Source: Candidatus Villigracilis propinquus (lineage in GTDB: Bacteria; Chloroflexota; Anaerolineae; Anaerolineales; Villigracilaceae). Taken from it: a stretch of 64,000 nucleotides of DNA. Below are positions 1 through 8,016 of the stretch, piece after piece. A program made the translations under genes and the position numbers. The stretch's first letter is position 1, and the number at the start of each line of letters is the position of its first letter. Where the stretch lies: positions 46,457 to 110,456 of the forward strand of contig JADKDM010000041.1 of the NCBI GenBank assembly GCA_016714565.1, written 5' to 3'. The notes beneath the pieces were generated by a model that ran no database searches, was not told the DNA's origin, and was given only the letters and a program-made list of their open reading frames with translations.

Positions 1-2268
1 CTTATTTTTGCGATCTGTCTTGCTGTGTTTGGCAGTGTCGCGTGGATGGTGGCGCCCATCCATGCGCAGGATTTCGTGCCCGCTCTCAAAGATCAACGTA
101 CGCTTTATTTTTCACAAAACGGAGAAGGCGGTTACACTGTTGTGGAAGCCCCATTTACCTTCGACGAGAATTTTGGGAACAATCTTCAGCTTACCGATTC
201 AAACCTGCGCCCGTTCGAGGAAGTGGATTTTGAATTTCCATTTTTCGATAACGTGTATCAATCCGTTTATATAAGCAATGACGGCGTCATCAGTATGGGG
301 GCCGAAGCGATTTTTAGAAATTATCAATTGAACTTTACCAGCGTCCCTTCCATTTTTCCGCTGTTGGTGGATCTTGAGCCCGAGGGCGTGTTGAGCGGCG
401 GAGTATTTACCCGCAGAGAGGCAGATTTTCTCGTCATTACAGTTGACCGTGTAAATTCCTATCACCATCAAAACGAAACCTATACCTTTCAGGTGGTTTT
501 GTACAACAATGGCGAATTCAGCATTACCTATAACGGATTGCCTGCGGTTTATCGTTATCAGCCGAACCAAAACCCCGAAGTTGAGATATGGGCCATTGGA
601 GTAAAACCATCCAGCCCGGCCCGTATAAAGGGAAGTTTCGCAACCCTTCCGCTTGAAATTGGCCCGGAAGGAATGATCCAGGATGAATACCAATCCTTTC
701 GTCAGCATCAACACCGCCTTATGTTCCCGATCGCGTTGGTCGTCCTTGCCAGCGGTTTTATCTTGGTGCCGGGTGTTCCGTTTTTCATTCATAGGAGTCT
801 GGCGCGTCCTCTCAACTCATTGCTCGCAGGTGTGGAGAGAATGAACAACGGCGATCTGGATGTAGTGCTGCCTGTTCAGTTCAACGATGACATCGGTTAC
901 CTGACCCAGTCCTTCAACACATTGAGCAGGGAACTGAACAGCCTGATCCGTGAACTGGAAACTCGCGTCTCAAACCGGACATCGGACCTGCTTGCTGCAA
1001 ATGAGCAGTTGCTCAAGCTGTCGGTTGCTGTTGAACAAAGCCCCAGTTCCATTGTCATTACAAACATCTACGCCGATATTGAATATGTGAACCCTGCATT
1101 TACCAGCGCAACGGGCTATGTGTTGGACGAGGTAAAAGGGAAAAATCCGAACATTCTAAAATCGGGCTTAACTCCGCAGCAGGTTTATATGCAGTTATGG
1201 GAAAATTTGACAGCTGGATTGTCATGGCGCGGTGAATTGATCAACAAAAAGAAAAATGGGGAAATATTCTGGGAATCCACGGTTATTACTCCCATCCATG
1301 ATTCCAATGGTGATCTAACCCATTATGCCGCCATTAAAGAGGACGTTACCGCGCGCGTAATGGCGGAAAAGGCGCTGCGCGAGAGCGAAGAACAATACCG
1401 CCTGCTGTTTGACCTTGAGTCGGATGCCATTTTTATCATCCGAAATGACGACGGGCAGATCCTGGAGGCAAATAATGCCGCCACATCCCTGTATGGATAT
1501 TCGTATGGTGAATTGCTGGCTTTGAAAAACACCGATCTTTCCGCAGACCCCGAATCCACACAGAGAGCCACAAATACCCATTTGCCCAGCGATCAGGTGA
1601 TCATTATTCCCATGCGGTATCACCTCAAGAAAGACGGCGCCAGTTTCCCCGTGGAAATTACAGCCCGTTTCATCTCATGGGAGGGACAGTCCGTGCATAT
1701 CGCTGCCATTCGCGATATTACCGATCGAAAGAAAATAGAAGAAGAACTGGTCAAGCTCTCCATCACCGATCCGTTGACGGAAATTTCCAACCGCAGGTAT
1801 TTCTATATTCAAGCCGAACAGATATTTAATCGCGCACCGGGTTCCAATACTCTTGCCGTTATCATGCTGGATATTGACCACTTCAAACAGATCAATGACC
1901 GGCTGGGGCACGCCGCTGGGGATGCGATTCTCCGCCAGCTTGCTGAACGGCTGCACCAGAATTTGCGTCCCACCGATATTCTCGCCCGCTATGGCGGGGA
2001 AGAATTTGTCATTCTTTTGCCGCGCACCCGTCAGCCTGAGGCTGAACAGATCGCTAAAAGGCTTTGGCAGGCCATGAATGAGTTGCCATTCAGTTTTGGT
2101 GATAACTCGGTGACTGTGACCATTAGCATTGGCGTTGCAGAACTGAGCGAAGAGATGGAGAATCTCGATACTCTCATGCGCTATGCAGATAAAGCCTTGT
2201 ATCTAGCTAAGCAGGCGGGGCGAAACCAGTGGGCGGTCTGGAATGGAAAAACTGGTGAGGGTGCTTAA
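1..2268 (+). CDS. Membrane diguanylate cyclase with two PAS domains, 5' end cut by window
   Basis: The frame is open from base 1 and begins in a hydrophobic signal-like segment ending in APIHAQ, so the true start lies upstream. Counting from the GTG at 25: an extracytoplasmic sensor region (about 20-225) that I cannot assign, a membrane segment (about 232-255), a HAMP linker, a short coiled coil, two PAS domains (about 335-450 and 455-580) and a C-terminal GGDEF domain (about 590-740). The active site reads YGGEEF. An RPTD tetrad sits five residues before GGEEF, the spacing of the c-di-GMP inhibitory I-site, so an active, product-inhibited cyclase is likely. The two PAS domains probably tune output. 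The gene stands alone before a hairpin and the ABC operon. Confidence 0.9.
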   Translation, partial: LIFAICLAVFGSVAWMVAPIHAQDFVPALKDQRTLYFSQNGEGGYTVVEAPFTFDENFGNNLQLTDSNLRPFEEVDFEFPFFDNVYQSVYISNDGVISMGAEAIFRNYQLNFTSVPSIFPLLVDLEPEGVLSGGVFTRREADFLVITVDRVNSYHHQNETYTFQVVLYNNGEFSITYNGLPAVYRYQPNQNPEVEIWAIGVKPSSPARIKGSFATLPLEIGPEGMIQDEYQSFRQHQHRLMFPIALVVLASGFILVPGVPFFIHRSLARPLNSLLAGVERMNNGDLDVVLPVQFNDDIGYLTQSFNTLSRELNSLIRELETRVSNRTSDLLAANEQLLKLSVAVEQSPSSIVITNIYADIEYVNPAFTSATGYVLDEVKGKNPNILKSGLTPQQVYMQLWENLTAGLSWRGELINKKKNGEIFWESTVITPIHDSNGDLTHYAAIKEDVTARVMAEKALRESEEQYRLLFDLESDAIFIIRNDDGQILEANNAATSLYGYSYGELLALKNTDLSADPESTQRATNTHLPSDQVIIIPMRYHLKKDGASFPVEITARFISWEGQSVHIAAIRDITDRKKIEEELVKLSITDPLTEISNRRYFYIQAEQIFNRAPGSNTLAVIMLDIDHFKQINDRLGHAAGDAILRQLAERLHQNLRPTDILARYGGEEFVILLPRTRQPEAEQIAKRLWQAMNELPFSFGDNSVTVTISIGVAELSEEMENLDTLMRYADKALYLAKQAGRNQWAVWNGKTGEGA

Positions 2269-2299
2269 AATAATCTAGCACTTTTGTTCTATCAATGAT

Positions 2300-2330
2300 A
2301 AAATCTTCTCCCCCTAAAGGAGAAGATTTT
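2300..2330 (+). promoter_or_regulatory. Perfect 12-bp hairpin covering the ribosome binding site of the ABC ATPase gene
   Basis: AAAATCTTCTCC at 2300-2311 pairs perfectly with GGAGAAGATTTT at 2319-2330 around a 7-base loop. The right arm ends in T residues, so it could terminate the cyclase transcript. It also contains the only Shine-Dalgarno (AGGAGA, 2318-2323) for the ATG at 2333, so folding would hide that site. Confidence 0.7.
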
Positions 2331-2332
2331 TT

Positions 2333-3310
2333 ATGTCCCCTACAATCACTGTCCAGCAATTGAGCAAGACTTATCAAGTGCCTGAGCGCGAAGGCGGGTT
2401 CGGCGCGGCAGTCCGTGGTTTCTTTAATCGTAAATATAAGGATGTGAAAGCAGTTCAGCAGGTTGATTTCAAGATCGAGCGCGGAGAGATCGTCGGCTTT
2501 CTCGGCCCGAATGGCGCGGGCAAGACCACCACACTCAAAATGCTCTCTGGCTTGCTCCACCCAACGAACGGCAAAGCGGATGTGCTTGGCTTCACGCCGT
2601 GGGAACTCAAGCCTGAATACCTGCGTTCGATGACCCTCGTGATGGGACAGCGTAACCGCCTATCGTGGGACATCCCCGCAGCGGATTCGTTTCTGCTGAA
2701 CCAGGCCATTTACCGCATCCCTGACGATGAATATAAACAGACCTACAAAGAACTGGACGAACTTCTCGAACTCGAACCTTTGATGAAGAAGCCTGTTCGG
2801 AATCTTTCGCTCGGTGAAAGAATGAAATGCGAGATCGCTGCGGGACTGTTACACCGTCCCAAAGTTTTGTTTTTGGATGAGCCTACCATCGGCCTGGATA
2901 TCACAGGTCAGGTGCGCATCCGCGAGTTTTTGCGTGAGTACAACAGGCGTACAGGTGCAACCGTGCTGCTCACCAGTCACTATATGGCGGATGTGACCGC
3001 ACTTTGCGAACGCATCATCATCATTCATCACGGACAGTTGAAATATGATGGCGGCATCAATGACCTTTCCAAGAAGATCGCGCCATTCAAGTTGATCGGG
3101 GTTTTGCTGGCAGAAGCCAACAGCCACGACCTTTCCAAATACGGTGAACCAGTTCAAAATGAGGAAGATGCGGAGAAGAAATATATCCAGGTCAAAGCGG
3201 AAGATGTGACCAGTGTCACATCCAGGCTGCTGGCTGATCTTCCCATCCACGATATCACCATCACCGATCCTCCCATCGAGGATGTGATCGAGCAGGCGTT
3301 TAATCAGTAG
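2333..3310 (+). CDS. ABC-2 type transporter ATP-binding protein
   Basis: This 325-residue ATPase of the ABC-2 (COG4586-like, DrrA/NatA) class energises the two permeases encoded next. Walker A GPNGAGKTT is at about 58-66, Q-loop Gln at 106, signature LSLGE at 158-162, Walker B VLFLDEP at 178-184 and the H-loop His at 216. About 80 further residues follow the nucleotide-binding domain, as usual in this class. The ATG lies 10 bases after a GGAG that is inside a hairpin. The 141-base gap to the permease gene is filled by a palindromic repeat. The exported substrate cannot be inferred. Confidence 0.92.
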   Translation: MSPTITVQQLSKTYQVPEREGGFGAAVRGFFNRKYKDVKAVQQVDFKIERGEIVGFLGPNGAGKTTTLKMLSGLLHPTNGKADVLGFTPWELKPEYLRSMTLVMGQRNRLSWDIPAADSFLLNQAIYRIPDDEYKQTYKELDELLELEPLMKKPVRNLSLGERMKCEIAAGLLHRPKVLFLDEPTIGLDITGQVRIREFLREYNRRTGATVLLTSHYMADVTALCERIIIIHHGQLKYDGGINDLSKKIAPFKLIGVLLAEANSHDLSKYGEPVQNEEDAEKKYIQVKAEDVTSVTSRLLADLPIHDITITDPPIEDVIEQAFNQ

Positions 3311-3316
3311 GATTTA

Positions 3317-3435
3317 CGTCATTGCGAGGAGCGTTCTTTGCGACGAAGCAATCTCGCTCAACACGATGGAGATTGCTCACCGCACTGGCGCGCGGCGCAA
3401 GTGTCAGGCGAAAGAGCATCGCCTTCGCAATGACG
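3317..3435. repeat. Palindromic intergenic repeat, family A copy 1
   Basis: The ends CGTCATTGCGA (3317-3327) and TCGCAATGACG (3425-3435) are perfect 11-bp inverted repeats. The interior carries GACGAAGCAATCTC-like sequence shared with copies at 20953-21069 and 24324-24403. It sits between the ATPase and permease genes of one operon and encodes nothing convincing. Confidence 0.85.
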
Positions 3436-3451
3436 AGAACAGGAGCTTTAT

Positions 3452-4249
3452 ATGTTACTCATCATCAAACGACTCTGGCAGGTGAACTGGGCGGAGCAAT
3501 GGCAATACCGCGCCAACCTGCTCATGTATTTACTGTACTGGCTGGTTTCTCCCATTATTTATCTCGCCGTGTGGACGAGCATTGCCAATGCAAAAGGCGA
3601 TGTGAATGGTTTTACCGCGAATGATTTCACCACCTACTACATGGTGCTTTTGATCGCGGATCAGTTCACCAGCAATATTGTCATTCACACATTCGGATAC
3701 AAAATTCAGGATGGTTCACTTTCAGGTGAATTGATTCGCCCCATCCATCCTTTGCTGACGAATGGACTGATCAATAACATTGCCTTCAAGGCGCTGACCA
3801 TCATGGGCTTGCTTCCCATTTGGCTCATTTTGTTCTTTCTCTATAAACCTGATTTCAGCGGCATCTCATGGACAGGGATTGCGCTCGCCATCCCTGCGAT
3901 GGTGCTCGCGTTTTTCACAGGCTATTTGCTTTCAGCCGCCATCACATCCCTCGCCTTTTGGACAACGCGCGTATATTCCGTCCACGAATTTTATTATGCG
4001 TTGATCCTGTTATTCTCGGGCCAGTTCGTTCCGCTCACGCTTATGCCACAAGTCATTCAAAACATCGCTCAATATTTACCGTTCCAACTATTTATCTATT
4101 ACCCCGTTCAACTGATCCTCGGAAAACTTTCTGCCGCACAGATCATGCAAGGCTATGTCATGTCATTCATTTGGCTTGGTATTTCGTGGCTCTTCTTCAC
4201 CTGGGTATGGCGCAATGGTGTGAAGCGTTATTCTGCGGTGGGAGCGTAA
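3452..4249 (+). CDS. ABC-2 family transporter permease (first subunit)
   Basis: A 265-residue membrane protein with about six hydrophobic segments, resembling the COG4587 permease that pairs with COG4586 ATPases. It probably forms a heterodimer with the product of the next gene in an export complex. AGGAG lies about 7 bases before the ATG at 3452. The stop is followed only 3 bases later by the next start, so the two permeases are translationally close. The family is often annotated as a multidrug or lipid-linked exporter, but the substrate is unknown here. Confidence 0.88.
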   Translation: MLLIIKRLWQVNWAEQWQYRANLLMYLLYWLVSPIIYLAVWTSIANAKGDVNGFTANDFTTYYMVLLIADQFTSNIVIHTFGYKIQDGSLSGELIRPIHPLLTNGLINNIAFKALTIMGLLPIWLILFFLYKPDFSGISWTGIALAIPAMVLAFFTGYLLSAAITSLAFWTTRVYSVHEFYYALILLFSGQFVPLTLMPQVIQNIAQYLPFQLFIYYPVQLILGKLSAAQIMQGYVMSFIWLGISWLFFTWVWRNGVKRYSAVGA

Positions 4250-4252
4250 GCC

Positions 4253-5038
4253 ATGCATACCCTTAAACTTCTTTCGGCGTTCTTCAAAGTCAATGTGCAA
4301 ATGGCGCTTGCGTATCGCGCCGATACGGTCGTGAATATTTTGCTCAACCTGATGTGGCTTGGCTGGGAACTCCTCGGCTTGAACATCATCTTTAGCAACA
4401 CCGAAACTCTCGGCGGGTGGGGGATTGGCGAGTTGATCGCGCTGTTGGGCGTCTTCCGCCTCGTCAACACCATGATGATCGCGCTCATCTGGCCCAACAC
4501 CGAAAAATTCAACCAAAGCATCCGCGACGGCTCGATGGACTACACCATCCTGCAGCCCGTCAACAGCATGTTCCTCGTCACTTTTTCGCGCATCACCGTC
4601 TGGCGGATTTGGGATCTAGTGCTCGCGATTATTTTGATCGTGGTGGGTGTCAACATGTCTGGCGAAGCGACCACCGCGCTTCACATCCTGACCTTTATCC
4701 TGCTTGCCCTCTCAGGCACGATCATCATCTACAGCCTTTGGATCGTCTTAATAGCTCTTACGTTCTGGTTCACTAAATTTGATAATAACGTCACCATCCT
4801 GCAAGCTCTCATGGATGCAGGACGTTATCCTGCCACGGTATATCCCGTCTGGCTGCGAGTGATCGTCACGTTCATCATTCCCATTGCTGTGGCAACCACA
4901 GTCCCGCTTCAAGCCCTGCGCGGCGAACTGGTGATCGGACAGATATTGATGTATGTTGGAATCAGCTTCGTCAGTTTTTGGCTAGCTTCCAAAGTGTGGA
5001 AATTGGGTTTGAAACGGTATAGTGGTGCGAGCAGTTGA
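4253..5038 (+). CDS. ABC-2 family transporter permease (second subunit)
   Basis: A 261-residue membrane protein with about six transmembrane segments, resembling the COG3694 permease that is the usual third member of the COG4586/4587/3694 set. Gene order ATPase-permease-permease supports one exporter. An early N-terminal segment (residues about 10-25) is amphipathic, followed by hydrophobic spans at about 25-45, 60-80, 110-135, 145-170, 200-220 and 230-250. The operon ends at a strong hairpin at 5085-5123. Confidence 0.88.
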   Translation: MHTLKLLSAFFKVNVQMALAYRADTVVNILLNLMWLGWELLGLNIIFSNTETLGGWGIGELIALLGVFRLVNTMMIALIWPNTEKFNQSIRDGSMDYTILQPVNSMFLVTFSRITVWRIWDLVLAIILIVVGVNMSGEATTALHILTFILLALSGTIIIYSLWIVLIALTFWFTKFDNNVTILQALMDAGRYPATVYPVWLRVIVTFIIPIAVATTVPLQALRGELVIGQILMYVGISFVSFWLASKVWKLGLKRYSGASS

Positions 5039-5084
5039 TAGGAGTTAGGCGGGTTGCCACTACGTTTGCATAGAGCAAGTTAAT

Positions 5085-5123
5085 AAACAAAAGCCAGAGA
5101 TTTCAAGTCTCTGGCTTTTGTTT
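5085..5123. terminator. Bidirectional hairpin terminator
   Basis: A perfect 16-bp stem, 5085-5100 with 5108-5123, around loop TTTCAAG. A-rich and T-rich arm ends suit termination both for the plus-strand ABC operon and for the convergent lipoprotein gene. Its core AGCCAGAGA recurs in the terminator at 5636-5668. Confidence 0.85.
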
Positions 5124-5138
5124 AAGGCTAAATATTTT

Positions 5139-5564
5139 TTACTTGCTTGCAAGAACCACAACCAAACCTCCATCTGCGGAGGTGAGCGTCAATTGACTCC
5201 CATCAATTTGGTAGCGAACTGTTTGGCCAGACAGAATACCAAGCACAGCACTTTCCTGATCGGAAATCGTTTCGCAGAACATCATGGTGGACATGATGGA
5301 ACCAAAAGTAATCTGGTCGCCGCTCACTTTGTAGTCAGCTCCGAAGGAATTACATCCTACGCTCCCGCCGAATGTGCCATCCTCGTTAAAGTTGATGGAT
5401 GTTTCTATATCGGGAAGTGCAGGCGTTGGGTTGGATGCGTCGCCGTAGGAAACCAACGTCCACTCACCGGTAGGGGAAGCGGATGCTCCTCCACTAGCGC
5501 AGGCGGATAGAATTAATACAGAAATTGCAAAAAGCGTGCGTAAAAATAGGGAAGTTTTTTTCAT
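5139..5564 (-). CDS. META-domain lipoprotein
   Basis: A 141-residue protein with a lipoprotein signal: Lys-Lys N terminus, hydrophobic stretch, lipobox LSAC with Cys at about residue 21. It is therefore expected to be membrane-anchored and extracytoplasmic. Residues about 30-140 resemble a single META domain (HslJ-like): GEWTLVSYGD near the start, then DGTFGGSVGCNSFGADY and a Cys in MMFCE. META domains are linked to envelope stress in other bacteria, but no function is proven here. The gene stands alone between two near-identical terminators. Confidence 0.85.
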   Translation of the reverse strand: MKKTSLFLRTLFAISVLILSACASGGASASPTGEWTLVSYGDASNPTPALPDIETSINFNEDGTFGGSVGCNSFGADYKVSGDQITFGSIMSTMMFCETISDQESAVLGILSGQTVRYQIDGSQLTLTSADGGLVVVLASK

Positions 5565-5635
5565 GTTTATCTCCAGAATTAGTATCTCACTGATTCAACG
5601 TCTCAACACGAAAAAGGTTCCCTTCCTTTCCTAAA

Positions 5636-5668
5636 AAGAGCCAGAGACGTAATGCATCTCTGGCTCTT
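5636..5668 (-). terminator. Rho-independent terminator of the MerR gene
   Basis: AAGAGCCAGAGA (5636-5647) pairs with TCTCTGGCTCTT (5657-5668). On the minus strand the stem is followed by CTTTTTAG, the T tract expected after the MerR gene ending at 5692. Confidence 0.8.
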
Positions 5669-5691
5669 CCTCGTTACTTCTCACTTATTAC

Positions 5692-6438
5692 TTATTCCTT
5701 TTTATTCTCAACATATACCTTCACCGCATCCCGCATGAACTCGGCGAGGCGTGGATCCATCTTGTCGAAGTTGGCTTTGAAGCGCGGGTCATCCGTGTAG
5801 CCGTTGGCAATGCCAAGCAACTGCTCCAAATTCGGCGTCCAGAAATAGTCCATGTGCTTGCGCCAGCGTTCGACGATGACTTGTGCCTCGGTGCTGCCTG
5901 CGCCCTTTGGCATGACCGCGATCATGTCCGTGTAGATGGCGCTGCCTTCAGCCAGAATGGATTCCTTCTTCGACGCGGAATAAGCCTTCCACTTGCGGTT
6001 AGATTCACGCACGGTTTCGGGGTCGTACATTTTCTCAGCTTCTTGAGCATATTTTTCCTGCTGTTCTTCGCTGAAGCCTTCAAATAATTTTTCGTCACTC
6101 ATTGTTTTGTTTCCTTTCAAATGATTAATGGTGTTGTCCACTGTTTGAATGAGACGGTTGATGCGCACGGCCTGTTTGCTTAGAGCTTCCTTATGGCTTT
6201 GCAGCGCACCCATCACATCATAGTCACGGCGTCCCATGATCTTCTTGATGTCATCGAGTGGAAAGTCCAGTTCACGGTAGAACAAAATCTGCTGCAAGCG
6301 CAGAACGGCATCCTCCCCGTAGTAGCGATAGCCATTATCGCCCACGTGGGATGGCTTGAGGAGGCCGATCTCATCATAGTGATGCAGGGTGCGGGGCGTG
6401 ATCCCCGCCAGTTTGGAGAGTTGTTTTACAGTGAACAT
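5692..6438 (-). CDS. MerR-family regulator with TipAS ligand domain
   Basis: A 248-residue transcription factor. Residues 1-70 form the MerR winged helix (FTVKQLSKLAGITPRTLHHY, then wing residues NGYRYY). A dimerisation helix follows at about 75-110, and residues about 118-245 resemble the TipAS antibiotic-recognition domain (EKYAQEAEKMY). Such proteins bind small ligands, often thiopeptide-like, and activate their own promoter by DNA distortion. The promoter here has the 19-bp spacer and central dyad typical of MerR targets, so autoregulation is likely. The ATG at 6438 coincides with the predicted transcription start and has no Shine-Dalgarno, so the mRNA is probably leaderless. Confidence 0.92.
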   Translation of the reverse strand: MFTVKQLSKLAGITPRTLHHYDEIGLLKPSHVGDNGYRYYGEDAVLRLQQILFYRELDFPLDDIKKIMGRRDYDVMGALQSHKEALSKQAVRINRLIQTVDNTINHLKGNKTMSDEKLFEGFSEEQQEKYAQEAEKMYDPETVRESNRKWKAYSASKKESILAEGSAIYTDMIAVMPKGAGSTEAQVIVERWRKHMDYFWTPNLEQLLGIANGYTDDPRFKANFDKMDPRLAEFMRDAVKVYVENKKE

Positions 6439-6444
6439 GACGCT

Positions 6445-6475
6445 ACTATAAACCCTAACGTAACGTTAATGTCAA
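6445..6475 (-). promoter_or_regulatory. MerR-type promoter and palindromic operator
   Basis: On the minus strand TTGACA (6475-6470) and TATAGT (6450-6445) are separated by 19 bp, longer than the standard 17 and characteristic of MerR-regulated promoters. The spacer holds the perfect dyad TAACGT-A-ACGTTA (6456-6468). Seven bases downstream of the -10 lies A of the ATG at 6438. Confidence 0.85.
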
Positions 6476-6556
6476 GGGGGGAACGGATTTTGAAGCAAAT
6501 TCACGGATGGAAAAACGGATAGGTTGATAACCGGATTTCTGTGGTTAAATTCAGAT

Positions 6557-7207
6557 ATGGATATCATCTACAAAGACGAACAGATATTGATCATCAACAA
6601 GCCTGCAGGACTCTCTGTCCTACCTGAGGGCTGGGACAAGGACGCGACCTATCTTGTCAAAACATTGGAAGAGCAATACGGCAAAATATGGGTTGTTCAT
6701 CGAATAGATAAAGTTACCAGTGGAATTATCATTTTTGCGTTGACAGCCGAAGCGCACCGCTCGTTGAACATCCAATTTGAGAAACATCAGGTGGAAAAGA
6801 CCTATCATGCCATTTTCAACGGCGTGCCGAAATGGGATGAGAAGACCACGAAATTTCCGCTGCGGGTGAATGTGGGGCACAAGCATCGTACTATGGTGGA
6901 TGACAAGAACGGAGTCCGCTCTGAGACGAGATTCAAGATCCTGAAACGCTATCATGCGTCGGCTTTGGTTGAGGCGATGCCGATGACGGGGAGAACGCAT
7001 CAGATCAGAGTCCATGCTTACGCGTTGGGATATCCGCTGCTGGGAGACATCCTCTACAGTGCGCCTGAAACGAATATTATTTCACGCCCTGCGCTGCATG
7101 CGTATTCGCTAAAGTTCACGCATCCCACGACAAATGAGGCGATGAGTTTTCAAGCGGAGTATCCGGGTGATTTTAAGACGGCTGTGAAGATGCTGAGAGA
7201 GAAATAA
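6557..7207 (+). CDS. RluA-family pseudouridine synthase
   Basis: It isomerises specific uridines to pseudouridine in rRNA or tRNA. The catalytic motif VHRIDKVTSGIIIFA carries the family aspartate (HRxDxxTSG), and the downstream GRTHQIRVHA motif is also canonical. There is no S4 domain, so it resembles the short RluA/RluC-catalytic form of about 215 residues. I choose the ATG at 6557; an in-frame TTG at 6524 would add 11 residues without family similarity. It is transcribed divergently from the MerR gene. Confidence 0.9.
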   Translation: MDIIYKDEQILIINKPAGLSVLPEGWDKDATYLVKTLEEQYGKIWVVHRIDKVTSGIIIFALTAEAHRSLNIQFEKHQVEKTYHAIFNGVPKWDEKTTKFPLRVNVGHKHRTMVDDKNGVRSETRFKILKRYHASALVEAMPMTGRTHQIRVHAYALGYPLLGDILYSAPETNIISRPALHAYSLKFTHPTTNEAMSFQAEYPGDFKTAVKMLREK

Positions 7208-7248
7208 GCAATCCCAATTTATGGTATATTTTGAATAGGAGAAATGCT

Positions 7249-7926
7249 ATGAATGAGCGAATCCTAATTATCGAAGACGACCAGGCTATTTTAAAATTGT
7301 TACAGCGCGGACTGGCTTATGAAGGTTACACAGTGGATACAGCCATTGACGGACGCATGGGTTTGATCGCGGCGCGAGATCATACGCCCGACCTTGTGAT
7401 CCTGGATTGGATGCTGCCCGGTATGGATGGTTTGGAAGTATGCCATCGTTTGCGGACGGGCGGTTCGATCCCGATCCTGATGTTAACGGCGAAGGACACC
7501 GTGCAGGATCGCATTCAAGGTTTGGATGCAGGTGCTGACGATTACATGGTGAAGCCATTTAATCTGGATGAGTTGCTGGCGCGTGTGCGTGCATTGCTGC
7601 GCCGCACCCAGCCTGAGCGCATCCCTGTTTTGAAATTTGCAGACCTTTCTTTGGACACGGGTTCACGTCAGGCATCGCGCGGGACTCGAGTGGTGGCATT
7701 GACGGCGAAGGAATACGAATTGCTTGAGTTGTTTCTGCGTCATCCGAAACAGGTGCTGACCCGTGAAGTGATCTTCGACCGCGTGTGGGGATATGATTTC
7801 GGCGGTGAGAGCAACGTGCTGGAAGTCTATATCCGCTACCTGCGCCAGAAGCTCGAAGGTGAAGGCGAGGTGCGCCTCATCCACACCGTGCGCGGGGTAG
7901 GGTATGTAATGAGGGAAAATCCGTAA
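7249..7926 (+). CDS. OmpR/PhoB-family response regulator
   Basis: 225 residues from the ATG at 7249, chosen because AGGAGAA lies about 7 bases upstream; an in-frame TTG at 7231 precedes that site. The receiver domain (about 1-120) has the acidic pair ED/D near residues 9-11, phosphoacceptor Asp53 in ILDWMLPG and Lys102 in VKPF. The winged-helix DNA-binding domain (about 130-223) shows LTAKEYELLELF and the final VRGVGYVM. It is followed by a hairpin and then a histidine kinase gene, its likely partner. Confidence 0.95.
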   Translation: MNERILIIEDDQAILKLLQRGLAYEGYTVDTAIDGRMGLIAARDHTPDLVILDWMLPGMDGLEVCHRLRTGGSIPILMLTAKDTVQDRIQGLDAGADDYMVKPFNLDELLARVRALLRRTQPERIPVLKFADLSLDTGSRQASRGTRVVALTAKEYELLELFLRHPKQVLTREVIFDRVWGYDFGGESNVLEVYIRYLRQKLEGEGEVRLIHTVRGVGYVMRENP

Positions 7927-7931
7927 CAAAT

Positions 7932-7954
7932 AAGCGGCAGAGTTTCTGCCGCTT
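7932..7954 (+). terminator. Hairpin terminator between response regulator and kinase genes
   Basis: AAGCGGCAG (7932-7940) pairs with CTGCCGCTT (7946-7954) around AGTTT, followed by TTTATTTTTA. It would separate, or attenuate into, the kinase gene, so the pair may not be transcribed equally. Confidence 0.8.
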
Positions 7955-8016
7955 TTATTTTTAATTTCAGTATAAATTCTCAGGTAATCCTAAACTCATC
8001 CGGTTAAACTTTTTAC

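Noticed and set aside
8005..8010. TAAACT as a -10 box for a leaderless kinase mRNA
   Set aside because: The distance to the ATG fits, but it matches consensus at only four of six bases and no -35 is present.
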